In this document: piece by piece, positions 8,219 to 16,792 of the stretch | Numbering within the stretch: position 1 is the first letter of the stretch | Layout of the letters: each line of letters starts with the position of its first letter | Assembly (NCBI GenBank): GCA_016706425.1 | Contig: JADJJR010000001.1 | Span: forward strand, 2,232,001 to 2,296,000 | Length of the DNA: 64,000 nucleotides | Reading direction: 5' to 3' | Source of the DNA: Elusimicrobiota bacterium | Lineage (GTDB): Bacteria > Elusimicrobiota > Elusimicrobia > FEN-1173 | Made by a program: the position numbers and the translations under genes | Notes under the pieces: generated by a model | Told to the model about the DNA's origin: nothing | What the model saw: only the letters and a program-made list of their open reading frames with translations | Databases searched by the model: none

Positions 8219-9884
8219 TGTTGGGGGTTGGGTCTTCGCCGACGGTGACGGTCTCCAGGGGCACCACCCGGCGCCCCTTGCCGCAATCGGAGAAAATGGC
8301 GTGGATTTCGTCGTACTCGAGCTCGTGTTTGTCGCACAGCTCCTTAGCGAACCGCTCCACCAGCGCCCACTCGGCCCGAAGGAATTCCTCGACCTCCTTG
8401 GCGCACTGAGAAAGGATTTGATTGACCTCTTTGTTGAGTTCCGTTTTGAGCGATTCCGACAAATCGGAATGGGTGGTGCCGCTACGCTGCATGACCGTGA
8501 AATCCCCGATGAACCCGCCGGAACCCATTCCCAGGGACCACACCATCCGGCTGGCCAAGAACGTGGCGTTGCTGAAATCCTGGGCCACGCCGGTGGTGGT
8601 GACCCCGTATTTGATTTTCTCCGCCACAAAACCGGCGAGGGAGACTTTGATGTCGGCGATCAATTTGTTCCGGTCGTGGGAGTGCCGTTCCTCGCGGGGA
8701 TTGTGCCAAACCACGCCCAGGGCGCCGCCCCGGGGGATGATGGTCGCCTTGAACACGTCCTCCGTGGGATGGAGTTGGTAGAGCGTGACGAGGTGACCCG
8801 CCTCGTGGAACGCGGTCGCCTCCTTTTCGGGCAGGGTCATGGTGAGGTGACGCACCACCCCCAAATCGATGCGTTCCACCGCCTTGGAGAGGTGGTTGTA
8901 TTCCACGACGAGCGATTTCTCCCGCATGGCGATCAAAGCGGCTTCTTTGCAGATGTTCATAATGTCGGCGGGCGAGCGGCCCACGGCCCGCCGCGCCAAT
9001 CGCGCCAGGTCCAAATTGGGATCGTGTTTGACCTTGCGAAGGTAGTAGCGGAACACCTCCACGCGCTCGTGGAGGTTGGGGCGGTCGATGTGAACGTGGC
9101 GATCGAACCGGCCGGCGCGGAGCAGGGCCGGATCGAGGGAATCTTCCGGCGCGTTGGTGGCCCCGATGACGACGACGTTGCCGACGCTCTCGTTGAGGCC
9201 GTCCATGTCGGTCAGCAATTGGTTGAGCGTGGTGTCTGTTTCCTGGCTGCCGAACCAACTGAGCTTGCGGGATCGGCCGATGGCGTCGATTTCGTCGATG
9301 AAGATAAGGCAGCCCCCGTGGGCCTGGGCCTGAAGGCGAGCCGTTTTGAACAAATTGCGAACGCGGCTGGCGCCGACGCCCACGAACACCTCGACGAATT
9401 CGCTGCCCGACATGCTGATAAAGGGGATGCCCGCTTCCGTGGCGATGGCCTTGGCCAACAACGTCTTGCCCGTGCCCGGAGGTCCGAAAAAGAGCAGGCC
9501 CTTCACCACCTGACCGCCAATGGCTTTGAGTTTGGCCCGGTCCCGGAGAAGGCTGACCACTTCCAGGGCTTCCTTTTTGGCGTTGTCCAGGCCGACCACG
9601 TCTTTAAAGCGGATATTGACCTTGTCGCCCCTCACCGTCCCCTTGTTGTTCCCGAACATGCGGCCGAACCCCTTGGTGTAGAAGAACACAAACACCAAAG
9701 CGCTCAGGAAGGTGAGCGGGATCATCAACATGTTCTGCGCCAGCATGACGAGCCGCGTGTAGGAGTCGATGGCGAAAAAAGCGAAAATACTGATCAGGAA
9801 CAAAAGGAAGGCGAACGCGACGAGGGCGAAAATCATCCATTTGAACCACCGCTCGGCGAACCATAGCTTGATGCGCGTTAACAT
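8157..9884 (-). CDS. FtsH-like membrane AAA+ zinc protease lacking a periplasmic domain
   Basis: This 575-residue ATP-dependent protease has two closely spaced N-terminal membrane segments (about 16-38 and 45-69), then an AAA+ module with Walker A GPPGTGKT (134-141), Walker B FIDEID (195-200) and the second region of homology RAGRFDRHV, then an M41-type protease domain with HEAGH (360-364) and a candidate third zinc ligand Asp436 in TTTGVAQDF. FtsH normally has a periplasmic domain of about 70 residues between its membrane helices; here only about six residues separate them. It should degrade membrane or cytosolic substrates at the inner membrane. A ribosome site AAGGAG precedes the ATG, 29 bases after the response-regulator gene. 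Confidence 0.88.
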   Translation of the reverse strand: MLTRIKLWFAERWFKWMIFALVAFAFLLFLISIFAFFAIDSYTRLVMLAQNMLMIPLTFLSALVFVFFYTKGFGRMFGNNKGTVRGDKVNIRFKDVVGLDNAKKEALEVVSLLRDRAKLKAIGGQVVKGLLFFGPPGTGKTLLAKAIATEAGIPFISMSGSEFVEVFVGVGASRVRNLFKTARLQAQAHGGCLIFIDEIDAIGRSRKLSWFGSQETDTTLNQLLTDMDGLNESVGNVVVIGATNAPEDSLDPALLRAGRFDRHVHIDRPNLHERVEVFRYYLRKVKHDPNLDLARLARRAVGRSPADIMNICKEAALIAMREKSLVVEYNHLSKAVERIDLGVVRHLTMTLPEKEATAFHEAGHLVTLYQLHPTEDVFKATIIPRGGALGVVWHNPREERHSHDRNKLIADIKVSLAGFVAEKIKYGVTTTGVAQDFSNATFLASRMVWSLGMGSGGFIGDFTVMQRSGTTHSDLSESLKTELNKEVNQILSQCAKEVEEFLRAEWALVERFAKELCDKHELEYDEIHAIFSDCGKGRRVVPLETVTVGEDPTPNNALPPATPPAIAPGDPAPRA

Positions 9885-9913
9885 GGGGGGGGAAGCTCCT
9901 TAAAAACGAGGGG

Positions 9914-10291
9914 TCAGGCTTTTTCGCCCAACAATTCCTTGATCCGCGCGGCCACGTCCTCCAGGTTAAAAGGCTTGGGGATGTAGACGTCGGCGCCGAC
10001 GCTCAAACCGCGGTTGATGTTTTCCTGGTCCGCCAGGGAGGTCAGCATGATCACTTTCGGCATGGGAATGTCGTGCCGGTCCATGGCGAGGGTGTTCACG
10101 AGCTTGAAACCGTTCATGCGGGGCATCATGATGTCGGCGATCAGCAAATCCGGCTTTACTTGCCCCGCCATGTCCAGCGCCTCCTGGCCGTCCCGGGCGA
10201 GGCTGACTTCGTAACCCAGCCCGCTCAAGAATACGGACAACAAGCCCAAAATGTTCGCGTCGTCTTCGGCAATCAGGATTTTGGCGGCCAT
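9914..10291 (-). CDS. Single-domain response regulator (CheY-like)
   Basis: This 125-residue protein is a lone receiver domain with acidic pair Glu9/Asp10-Asp11, phospho-acceptor Asp53 in LLIADIMMPRMNG, Thr84 and the conserved Lys106 in YIPKPF. There is no output domain, so it should act through protein contacts. The start at ATG 10289-10291 gives the usual receiver N-terminus (MAAKILIAEDD); upstream in-frame sequence is the untranslated leader. It is the first gene after the promoter at 10358-10386 and sits upstream of the FtsH-like protease and efflux genes. It is divergent from a receiver/histidine kinase gene, which is the natural candidate partner. Confidence 0.9.
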   Translation of the reverse strand: MAAKILIAEDDANILGLLSVFLSGLGYEVSLARDGQEALDMAGQVKPDLLIADIMMPRMNGFKLVNTLAMDRHDIPMPKVIMLTSLADQENINRGLSVGADVYIPKPFNLEDVAARIKELLGEKA

Positions 10292-10357
10292 GAGAAACCT
10301 CGCGCGGTGCGGTTTTGTAATGCGCCGGTGTTTTCCCCGACGATAAGAGTTCAATGA

Positions 10358-10386
10358 ATTATAGACCCCCAACCCCCCCGCGTCAA
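10358..10386 (-). promoter_or_regulatory. Sigma70-type promoter of the response-regulator/FtsH/efflux operon
   Basis: On the minus strand TTGACG (10381-10386) and TATAAT (10358-10363) are separated by exactly 17 bases, a near-consensus sigma70 promoter. It lies about 67 bases before the response-regulator ATG and points at the whole co-directional run down to the Ste24-type gene. The spacer is very G-rich (two runs of G), which is unusual. Confidence 0.8.
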
Positions 10387-10461
10387 GGACTTCCCTCATC
10401 ATGCGACAAACCGGCCAACTGCCCCTTGCCGAAAGGGCCGTTTCCCATTACCCTTTAGGTT

Positions 10462-11595
10462 ATGGCGATGAGCAAAACCGGACGCATCCTGGTGGTGGAC
10501 GACGAACCCCACCTGTTGGACCTGCTCGTGGACGTGATTTCCGAAGAGGGCTACCACGTCGACGGGGTGGCCACGGGGACGGCCGCGCTCCACATCGCGC
10601 GCAACGAAGAATACCACGTCGCCCTTTTGGATTACCAATTGGGCGACATGACCGGCTTGGCGTTGTCCAAGGAGCTGCGACGGGCCGCTCCGAACCTCAA
10701 GGTCATCCTCATGACGGCGCACGCGTCCCTCGACATGGCCGTCAAGGCCATTCAGGCCGACGTGTACGACTACATGATCAAACCCATCGATTCCAACCAC
10801 CTGAAGCGGTCGGTGGCCAACGCCCTGGAGCAATACCGGCTGTTGACGGAAAACCAGCGGTTGGTGGACACGCTTCAGAAGACCAACCGCGAATTGGCCC
10901 AGCTGAACGAGTTCAAATCCAAATTTTTCTCGATCGTGACCCACGACCTTCGCTCGCCCCTCACGTCCATCCGCGGTTACGCCCAACTCATTCTCCAAAA
11001 ACCCGATATGGGCCCCGAGTCCCTGACGCAATTTCTCAAAATTATCATTTCCCAGTCGGACCAATTGGGAAATTTAATCAACGACTTGATGGACGTGGTG
11101 AGCATCCAATCGGGAAAACTGCGCGTGGAGCGGGCCCTGTCGGACCTGGGGGAGCTGCTGGCGGCGGTGCAATCACGCCTGGTCCCCTTGGCCAATCAAC
11201 GGAAAGTCCGTTTCGAGGTGACGACGGACACCGCCTTGCCCCCGCTTCTCATCGACAAACGCCGGATCGACCAGGTGTTAACGAACCTGATCGGCAACGC
11301 GTTCAAGCACACCCCGGAGGACGGACGCGTCGCCGTGCGCGCCGCCCGGGAGGGCGCGGCCGTCCGCGTCACCGTCAGCGACACCGGCGAGGGCATTCCC
11401 CCGGAGGCGTTGGAGCGGGTTTTCGAGCAGTTCTTCCAAGTGGAATCGCACGCGAGCAAAAAGGAAGGCTTGGGTTTGGGTTTGACGATCGCTCGGGAAA
11501 TCATCACCGCGCACAACGGGGAGATCGGCGTGGCGTCGGAGGGCGTGGGGAAGGGCGCCCAGTTTTGGTTCACCCTCCCGGCGCCGGCGGGGTGA
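10462..11595 (+). CDS. Hybrid receiver / sensor histidine kinase
   Basis: This 377-residue cytosolic protein has an N-terminal receiver domain (about 8-120, phospho-acceptor Asp57 in LLDYQLGD, Lys108 in MIKPID), a coiled linker (about 125-155), a HisKA domain with phospho-accepting His161 in THDLRSPL, and an HATPase domain with N box NLIGNAFKH, G1 DTGEGIPP and G2 GLGLGLTI. There are no membrane segments, so its input is probably phosphorylation of its own receiver. It may pass phosphate to the lone receiver encoded divergently. Start choice is ATG 10462 or the second ATG at 10468. A possible promoter TTGCCG-N17-TACCCT (10426-10454) ends only 7 bases before the ATG, which implies a very short leader. 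Confidence 0.9.
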   Translation: MAMSKTGRILVVDDEPHLLDLLVDVISEEGYHVDGVATGTAALHIARNEEYHVALLDYQLGDMTGLALSKELRRAAPNLKVILMTAHASLDMAVKAIQADVYDYMIKPIDSNHLKRSVANALEQYRLLTENQRLVDTLQKTNRELAQLNEFKSKFFSIVTHDLRSPLTSIRGYAQLILQKPDMGPESLTQFLKIIISQSDQLGNLINDLMDVVSIQSGKLRVERALSDLGELLAAVQSRLVPLANQRKVRFEVTTDTALPPLLIDKRRIDQVLTNLIGNAFKHTPEDGRVAVRAAREGAAVRVTVSDTGEGIPPEALERVFEQFFQVESHASKKEGLGLGLTIAREIITAHNGEIGVASEGVGKGAQFWFTLPAPAG

Positions 11596-11598
11596 TTT

Positions 11599-12522
11599 CT
11601 ACCGTCGGGAAGGTTTTTTAAGGCGCCGCAGGCGGGACCGGGCGTCCCGGTGGTCTTTGTCCAACACCAACACCCGCTCCCAGGCGGCGATGGCCGCGTC
11701 GTTCTCCTTCAAATCCTCCCGGGCCTGGGCGAGGGCGGCCAGAAGCTCCACGCTTTCCCCGGACGCCTCCATTTCCTTTCCGTAATTCTCAACAGCCGCG
11801 GTCGGGTTCCCTGCGCCCCGCCACAAATCCCCCAACAGCTTGTGCCCCCCGGAAGGCAGCGGCCGGGCGTTTTGCGTGAACGGGCGCAAAGCTTCCAAGC
11901 CGTCGGTCCAGGATTTCTTGTCGCGCAGGACCAGGGCCAGGTTGTAGGACACCAGGGGGTCCCCCGGCCGGGACGCCAAAACGCCACGGTAAGCGGCGGC
12001 GCTTTTGTCAAAATCCTCCAGGCGATAATAAAGGTTGCCCAGCCGCAGTCGGGTTTCCACGTCGTCGGTGTGCAGCCGCAAATGCCGCTCGTAATTGTCG
12101 GCGGCGTCGGTGGGCAGACCCTTGGCTTCGTACATGGACGCCAAGTAGAAAAATGTCCGTTCATCGAGGGAACCCAAATGGCGGGCCCGCTCCAAAAGCT
12201 GGAGGGCCCCCATGTCCCAGGGCGCGTCGAGGGCGGCGTCTTTGTTCAGATAACGGTCCGGACCGCGCTGGTAAAGGACGATGCCCAAGTCCACCATCGC
12301 TTCGATGTTTTCGGGGAGGGCCCGCAAGGCGGTGCGGGCGGTCAACTCGTCGGCGTCCAGGGGCGCGCCGGTTTTGAATTCGTCGGGCGTGCGCGGGAAA
12401 AACGGGACGGGCGGCGGCCCGTAAATCCGTCCGACAAAGGCCACCGCGACGACCCCCGCCGCGGCCAGCGCACCCGCCAAAACGTCAAAAACGGGAAAGG
12501 GCCGTCGCGGGGCGCCGCTCAC
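11599..12522 (-). CDS. TPR-repeat protein with N-terminal membrane anchor
   Basis: 307 residues. A hydrophobic segment at about 12-32 (VLAGALAAAGVVAVAF) should anchor it in the inner membrane with the rest outside. From about residue 60 onward it is built of tetratricopeptide repeats, for example FYLASMYEAKGLPTDAADNY, LRLGNLYYRLEDFDKSAAAY, VSYNLALVLRDKKSWTDGLE and AALAQAREDLKENDAAIAAW. TPRs are protein-interaction scaffolds; the partner is unknown. It begins about 10 bases after the S1 gene on the same strand and probably shares its transcript. It ends tail to tail with the histidine-kinase gene, with 3 bases between. Confidence 0.85.
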   Translation of the reverse strand: MSGAPRRPFPVFDVLAGALAAAGVVAVAFVGRIYGPPPVPFFPRTPDEFKTGAPLDADELTARTALRALPENIEAMVDLGIVLYQRGPDRYLNKDAALDAPWDMGALQLLERARHLGSLDERTFFYLASMYEAKGLPTDAADNYERHLRLHTDDVETRLRLGNLYYRLEDFDKSAAAYRGVLASRPGDPLVSYNLALVLRDKKSWTDGLEALRPFTQNARPLPSGGHKLLGDLWRGAGNPTAAVENYGKEMEASGESVELLAALAQAREDLKENDAAIAAWERVLVLDKDHRDARSRLRRLKKPSRR

Positions 12523-12532
12523 GCCGGAGTCC

Positions 12533-14233
12533 TTAGGAAGCCGGTTCGCCGGTCGAAGCCGTTTCGGTGCCCGCGGGGTTTTCGGCGGCGCCCCAATCGG
12601 TCACGTCGCCCAAGGACACGCCGCCGGGGGTCGCCCGGTACTGTTTCAACAACCGGCGCTCCTCCCGTTTTTCGTGCTTGCTGATGGACAAGTCGATCCG
12701 TCGTTTTTTGCGGTCGTTTTTGATCACCAAAGCGGTGACCGTTTCGCCCACCGTCAGGACTTCCGACGGATGTTTCAGACGTTCTTCGGAGGGGATCTCG
12801 CTGACGTGAACGTACCCCTCGATGTCGGGCGCCAACTCCAAGTAGGCCCCGTGGTCGGCCAAACGGACCACCTTGGCTTCCACAACGGCGTTGGCCGCGA
12901 AGGCCGCGAAAGGGTCCTCCGTCATCTGTTTGAGGCCCAAATTCATTTTTTCCGTCGTGGGATTCACTTCCAAAACCACCGCCTCCACCTCTTGGCCGAC
13001 CGACAGGAATTCCTTCGGGTGTTGCGGGGTTTTCGTCCACGACAGGTCCGCGAGGCGGATCATGCCTTCAATCCCGCTGGGCAAGCGGACGAAAGCCCCG
13101 ACGGGCAGGGTGTTCGTCACCACCCCCTTCACCTTGGTGCCGGGACGGTACTGTTGGGCGGCCTCCACCCAGGGGTTTTCCCCCGCGCGCTTGAGGCTGA
13201 GGGCCATTTTTTCATCGGCCTTGTTGATCGACAGAATGTAAACGTACGTTTCGTCCCCCACCTTCAACACGTCCTTGGGTTTGACGCCCCGGTCCTTCCA
13301 GGAAAATTCCGATTGGTGAATCAAACCCTCGATGCCGGGCTCGATTTCCACAAAGGCCCCGAAGTCCGCGATGCTGGAGACCTTGCCCTTTTGAATGGAC
13401 CCGACGGGGCATTTGGTGTCGATGGAATCCCACGGCTTGGGAAGCAATTGCTTGCGCCCGAGGCCGATTTTACCGGTGGCGGGATCAAACTTGAGCACTT
13501 TGACGTCGATTTCCTGGCCGACCTTCAGAGCGTCGGACAGTTTCCCCACCCACCCCCAAGACACGTCGGTGATGCGCAGGAGGCCTTCAACGCCGCCGAT
13601 GTCGACGAAGGCGCCGAAACCGGTCAGGCTCGTCACCGTGCCCTTGTGCACGCCGCCGACCTGGAGGTTTTTGAGCGTTTCGTCCCGTTTTTGCGCGGCC
13701 GCTTTGTCCAAAATTTTTCGCCGGGACACGACCACGTTCCCTTTGCCGGCGTCCATTTCAATCACCTGAACCTGTATCTTCTGCCCGACCCAGGCCTGCA
13801 GGTCTTTCACGGGACGTCGATCCACCTGCGACGCGGGCAAGAAGGCCTCCATGCCCACATCCACAATCAATCCCCCTTTCACGGATCGAACCACGGTGCC
13901 TTCCAACGCGTGGCCCGTGTCCCGCGCCTGGATGACGTGGGTCATGTGGGATCGGTCCCGGGCTTCCTTAAAGGAAACCAGCGGGTGCCCCTCCGGGCCG
14001 GCGACCCGCTTGATGAGCGCGGGGAAACTGTCGCCCACGACGGGCTGCTTCGCCGCGCCGCGAAATTCCGCGATGGGGATAAAACCTTCCACTTTCAAAC
14101 CGACATCCACCAGGACGCCCGTCGCGGACACTTCCACGACATGGGCCGTCACGAGGGAACCGGAACGGGATTGGGGGGCGGATTCGTTCAACAATTCCGC
14201 CATGGTCATTTCGTCTTGCACATCGCTCATCAT
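12533..14233 (-). CDS. rpsA: 30S ribosomal protein S1, six S1 domains
   Basis: S1 binds mRNA on the small ribosomal subunit and helps initiation on structured leaders. The 566-residue protein contains six S1/OB repeats, beginning near residues 20, 100, 190, 275, 360 and 445. Repeats 3-6 are the most typical (GTVTSLTGFGAFVDIGGVEG, GKVSSIADFGAFVEIEPGIE, GVVTNTLPVGAFVRLPSGIE, AKVVRLADHGAYLELAPDIE). The C-terminus is charged followed by an Ala/Ser/Thr tail. The start is ATG 14231-14233 (or the next codon, also ATG), preceded by AAGGAG at good spacing. It lies downstream of tRNA-Tyr on the same strand, so co-transcription is possible. Confidence 0.95.
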   Translation of the reverse strand: MMSDVQDEMTMAELLNESAPQSRSGSLVTAHVVEVSATGVLVDVGLKVEGFIPIAEFRGAAKQPVVGDSFPALIKRVAGPEGHPLVSFKEARDRSHMTHVIQARDTGHALEGTVVRSVKGGLIVDVGMEAFLPASQVDRRPVKDLQAWVGQKIQVQVIEMDAGKGNVVVSRRKILDKAAAQKRDETLKNLQVGGVHKGTVTSLTGFGAFVDIGGVEGLLRITDVSWGWVGKLSDALKVGQEIDVKVLKFDPATGKIGLGRKQLLPKPWDSIDTKCPVGSIQKGKVSSIADFGAFVEIEPGIEGLIHQSEFSWKDRGVKPKDVLKVGDETYVYILSINKADEKMALSLKRAGENPWVEAAQQYRPGTKVKGVVTNTLPVGAFVRLPSGIEGMIRLADLSWTKTPQHPKEFLSVGQEVEAVVLEVNPTTEKMNLGLKQMTEDPFAAFAANAVVEAKVVRLADHGAYLELAPDIEGYVHVSEIPSEERLKHPSEVLTVGETVTALVIKNDRKKRRIDLSISKHEKREERRLLKQYRATPGGVSLGDVTDWGAAENPAGTETASTGEPAS

Positions 14234-14292
14234 GAGAGCTCTCCTTAAAAGAAAGTTGACTTCAAAATCGGTGCGGGGCCAAATAATCCGAC

Positions 14293-14314
14293 GCCCCCGA
14301 ATTTTACCGGGGGC
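14293..14314 (-). terminator. GC hairpin between tRNA-Tyr and rpsA
   Basis: A 7-bp stem (GCCCCCG / CGGGGGC) closes an AT-rich 8-base loop on the minus strand, directly after the tRNA 3' end. The downstream side is only weakly T-rich. It may be a leaky terminator or an RNA-processing hairpin for the tRNA transcript. Confidence 0.4.
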
Positions 14315-14334
14315 ATCACGCCGCCGAAAAAATC

Positions 14335-14418
14335 TGCACAGGGTAGGATTCGAACCTACGAAGGGCGAGGCCCGCCAGATTTACAGTCTGGTGCATTTGA
14401 CCGCTCTGCCACCTGTGC
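14335..14418 (-). tRNA. tRNA-Tyr (GTA)
   Basis: The 84-base minus-strand sequence folds as a class II tRNA: a 7-bp acceptor stem (GCACAGG with CCTGTGC), anticodon loop CTGTAAA with GTA, a long variable arm (CGGGCCTCGCCCTTCG region), and a T arm with GGTTCGAATCC. The class II long arm together with GTA identifies tyrosine. The CCA end is not encoded (discriminator A, then GA). It has a clear promoter just upstream. Confidence 0.96.
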
Positions 14419-14449
14419 GAAAGGGGGTCCTGCCGAAGGCGTGCGGGTC

Positions 14450-14478
14450 ATTTTAGCGAGTTTTAGACGATAAATCAA
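14450..14478 (-). promoter_or_regulatory. Promoter of tRNA-Tyr
   Basis: The minus strand carries TTGATT (14473-14478) and TAAAAT (14450-14455) with a 17-base spacer, about 30 bases before the tRNA 5' end. It lies immediately after the terminator of the electron-conduit operon. Confidence 0.75.
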
Positions 14479-14484
14479 ATGGCC

Positions 14485-14523
14485 AAAAAAAACGCCCCCC
14501 TTACCCAAAGGCAAGGGGGGCGT
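14485..14523 (-). terminator. Rho-independent terminator of the decaheme/PioB operon
   Basis: On the minus strand an 11-bp perfect stem (ACGCCCCCCTT / AAGGGGGGCGT) is followed by eight T residues. It lies about 30 bases past the stop of the outer-membrane barrel gene. Confidence 0.9.
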
Positions 14524-14551
14524 CCGGGAATCGATGGATCGGTTGTTCAGC

Positions 14552-16774
14552 TTACCATTTGTACTTCATCATCAGGCTCACCACGTGGGCTTTATAGTCC
14601 TCGCTGGTGTCGCCCAAGGTGAGGTTGGTCTGGGCTTCCAAGCGCCCCGTGGCCAGAGGCATGTCATCGGTGGCGAAATCCGTGATGTTGTAGATTTCGA
14701 AGAGATAGCCCAAGGTGAGGGACACGTCCTTGGAGGCCTTGTAATCGGCTTTGACCGAGTAATCTTGTTTGGACGTGCGGGTATCGGGGAGGGACTGTTT
14801 GGTGGCCACGGCCGATCCCAGTTCTTTGTACTCGAAGGCGCCCCGGGAAAAGGCCAGGTCGTAACCCAACCGCAGACCCGTCCGATCCGTCAAGGCGGTG
14901 TTCAACCCCACCCCCACGGCGTCGTACCGATCGATCGTCCAGAGGGTGTAGTTGTCGGCGACGTTCTGCGAGACCGTGCCGCCGGTGTTCTGGTTTTGGC
15001 GTTGAACGTTGCGCACCAAAGACATCTGATAGTAGGTCGACAGGTCCGCGTTCTCGGTAATGTCCCAGCCGAAGTCCGCTCCGCCGTTCACCACCCGGGA
15101 AGACAAGAGACCGAATTGGAGGTTCTGGTTGGTCGCCGAAATGGCCGTCGTGGCAATGTACAAATCGCCATCGCCGGGTTTGAACCGGTCCTGGGTGAAG
15201 GAACCGTTCAACGTGACCGTGAGGGGACCGCCCCAGGCGGTCATTTGGAGGTCGCCGGCGTTGCGGTTGCGGGCGGCGATGTCGTAGCGCCGGATGCCGG
15301 GGTTCTCGATCCAGGTCGTGGGGTTGCTCATGTAATGTTCCATGTCGAAGCCATCCGCGTAGCGTTCGGCGTGGATCACGCGGCCGCGAAGCCGGAACCA
15401 GGACGGTGAATTGTAGGTCAACCGGCCGGTCCAGGTGGGCTCTTTGGTTTCCTCGTATTCCCGGTGCAGGCGGTCGGTGGTTTCGTGCGCGTACTCCACG
15501 CCCAACCCCATGTAGGGCGTCAAGTTCCAGTCCGCGTAGGCGCCGAGATTCAATTTGCGGTAACCAAACTGAATCGTCTCTTCGTCCGTGCCGGACCAGG
15601 TTTGGTCCAAAACCGTGTGACCCGTGAAGAGGATCTCATCGGAATCGTTCCCCAACTGTTCCGAACGGGCCCGCACGCCCAACGCCACATTTTTAAGTAG
15701 TCGGTTGGAAAGTTGGTAATTTTGCGTCCAGAGCGTCATCTCCGTCCCCGCCGAATTGGCCGGCAGGTTGGAGGAGTTGGTCACATCGAACCCGGCCCCG
15801 GCGCTGAGCGCCGAGTTGATCGAATAGGGCAACAGGTCCTCGTCCTGGGTCATGCGGGTCGCGCTGATGTCCGCCACGAACCGCGAGCGCGCCGGCAGTT
15901 GAACCGAGGCCGACAGGCGGGTGTTGTGCGCCAAGTTGTCGGGCGCGTTCGAATACCGGCCTTGGGCGGCGCCATCGCCGCGGCTGGCGTCGCCGACCGC
16001 GTCGGTCAGGCGTTTGGGGTTGTCCCAAACGAGGGTGTTGATGGCGTTCTCATAGACGTTCATGCCGTAGGAGAGCGCCAGGGTGGTCTTCTCGGAGGCG
16101 TAATTGAGGGCGACGCCGGAATCGTAAACGGTTTGATCCACTTCCTTGGCCAACTCGAGGGCGAAACTCCGGCCCAAAGCCACGGGGAGCAATTGGTTCC
16201 CGTGTTTTTCTTGTTGGGAGAAGTTGAAGTCCACGCTCCACCCTTCCGACAGAGCGCCGCCGAGGTTGAGGGACAGGGTGTCCGCCCGGGCTTCGAGGGG
16301 AACCGCGCGGGCGCGGTCGGTGAAGGTGCTGATGTTGTTCCACCACGTCGCCGATCCGGGGTTCGCCTGGAAAAAGCTCTGCATCGCGTCATCGATCGCG
16401 TACACGCCGGGGGCGGTTTGGTCAAAGAAACTGAACGCCGATTCCCCCCAGCGGTGGGGGGCCTGATCCCAACCGGCTTTGAACCACAATTTCCCTTTGC
16501 GGTTGTAGTCCAAGGCCGCCGACTGGTCGTCTTGAAACAGGTTTTCCAATTTCACGTCGAGGTCGTAGTTGGCCGCGTTGACGTCCAGGGCGTATTCCTC
16601 GAACACCAAACCCTGGGGGACGTCTTTGTACTCCTCAAACTTCGCCTCGGCCTGGTTTTGGCTGACGTCCTGCAGGCCGACTTCAACCGATTGATTCGTC
16701 TCCGCCGCGAGCGGGGCCGCGCCGAAGACTCCCGCCAGGAAGGCCGCCGCGACCAGGGTGTGGATTCTTTTCAT
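14552..16774 (-). CDS. MtrB/PioB-family outer-membrane beta-barrel of an electron conduit
   Basis: This 740-residue protein has a signal peptide (MKRIHTLVAAAFLAGVFGAAPLAAE), then a conserved KFEEYKDVPQGLVFEEY block typical of the MtrB/PioB family, followed by alternating hydrophobic/polar beta strands to a C-terminal aromatic (MMKYKW), the usual barrel-assembly signal. Such barrels sheath a periplasmic multiheme cytochrome through the outer membrane, letting electrons pass to or from extracellular metals or minerals. I see no cysteine near the N-terminus, so the CXXC motif of some MtrB proteins is absent. It follows the decaheme cytochrome gene by 18 bases and ends before a strong terminator, so the two form a compact operon. 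Confidence 0.88.
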   Translation of the reverse strand: MKRIHTLVAAAFLAGVFGAAPLAAETNQSVEVGLQDVSQNQAEAKFEEYKDVPQGLVFEEYALDVNAANYDLDVKLENLFQDDQSAALDYNRKGKLWFKAGWDQAPHRWGESAFSFFDQTAPGVYAIDDAMQSFFQANPGSATWWNNISTFTDRARAVPLEARADTLSLNLGGALSEGWSVDFNFSQQEKHGNQLLPVALGRSFALELAKEVDQTVYDSGVALNYASEKTTLALSYGMNVYENAINTLVWDNPKRLTDAVGDASRGDGAAQGRYSNAPDNLAHNTRLSASVQLPARSRFVADISATRMTQDEDLLPYSINSALSAGAGFDVTNSSNLPANSAGTEMTLWTQNYQLSNRLLKNVALGVRARSEQLGNDSDEILFTGHTVLDQTWSGTDEETIQFGYRKLNLGAYADWNLTPYMGLGVEYAHETTDRLHREYEETKEPTWTGRLTYNSPSWFRLRGRVIHAERYADGFDMEHYMSNPTTWIENPGIRRYDIAARNRNAGDLQMTAWGGPLTVTLNGSFTQDRFKPGDGDLYIATTAISATNQNLQFGLLSSRVVNGGADFGWDITENADLSTYYQMSLVRNVQRQNQNTGGTVSQNVADNYTLWTIDRYDAVGVGLNTALTDRTGLRLGYDLAFSRGAFEYKELGSAVATKQSLPDTRTSKQDYSVKADYKASKDVSLTLGYLFEIYNITDFATDDMPLATGRLEAQTNLTLGDTSEDYKAHVVSLMMKYKW

Positions 16775-16792
16775 AGGGGCATCTCCTCGGGG

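Noticed and set aside
14335..14418. A short open frame running through the tRNA-Tyr region
   Set aside because: The sequence folds as a complete tRNA with anticodon GTA; the open frame is accidental.
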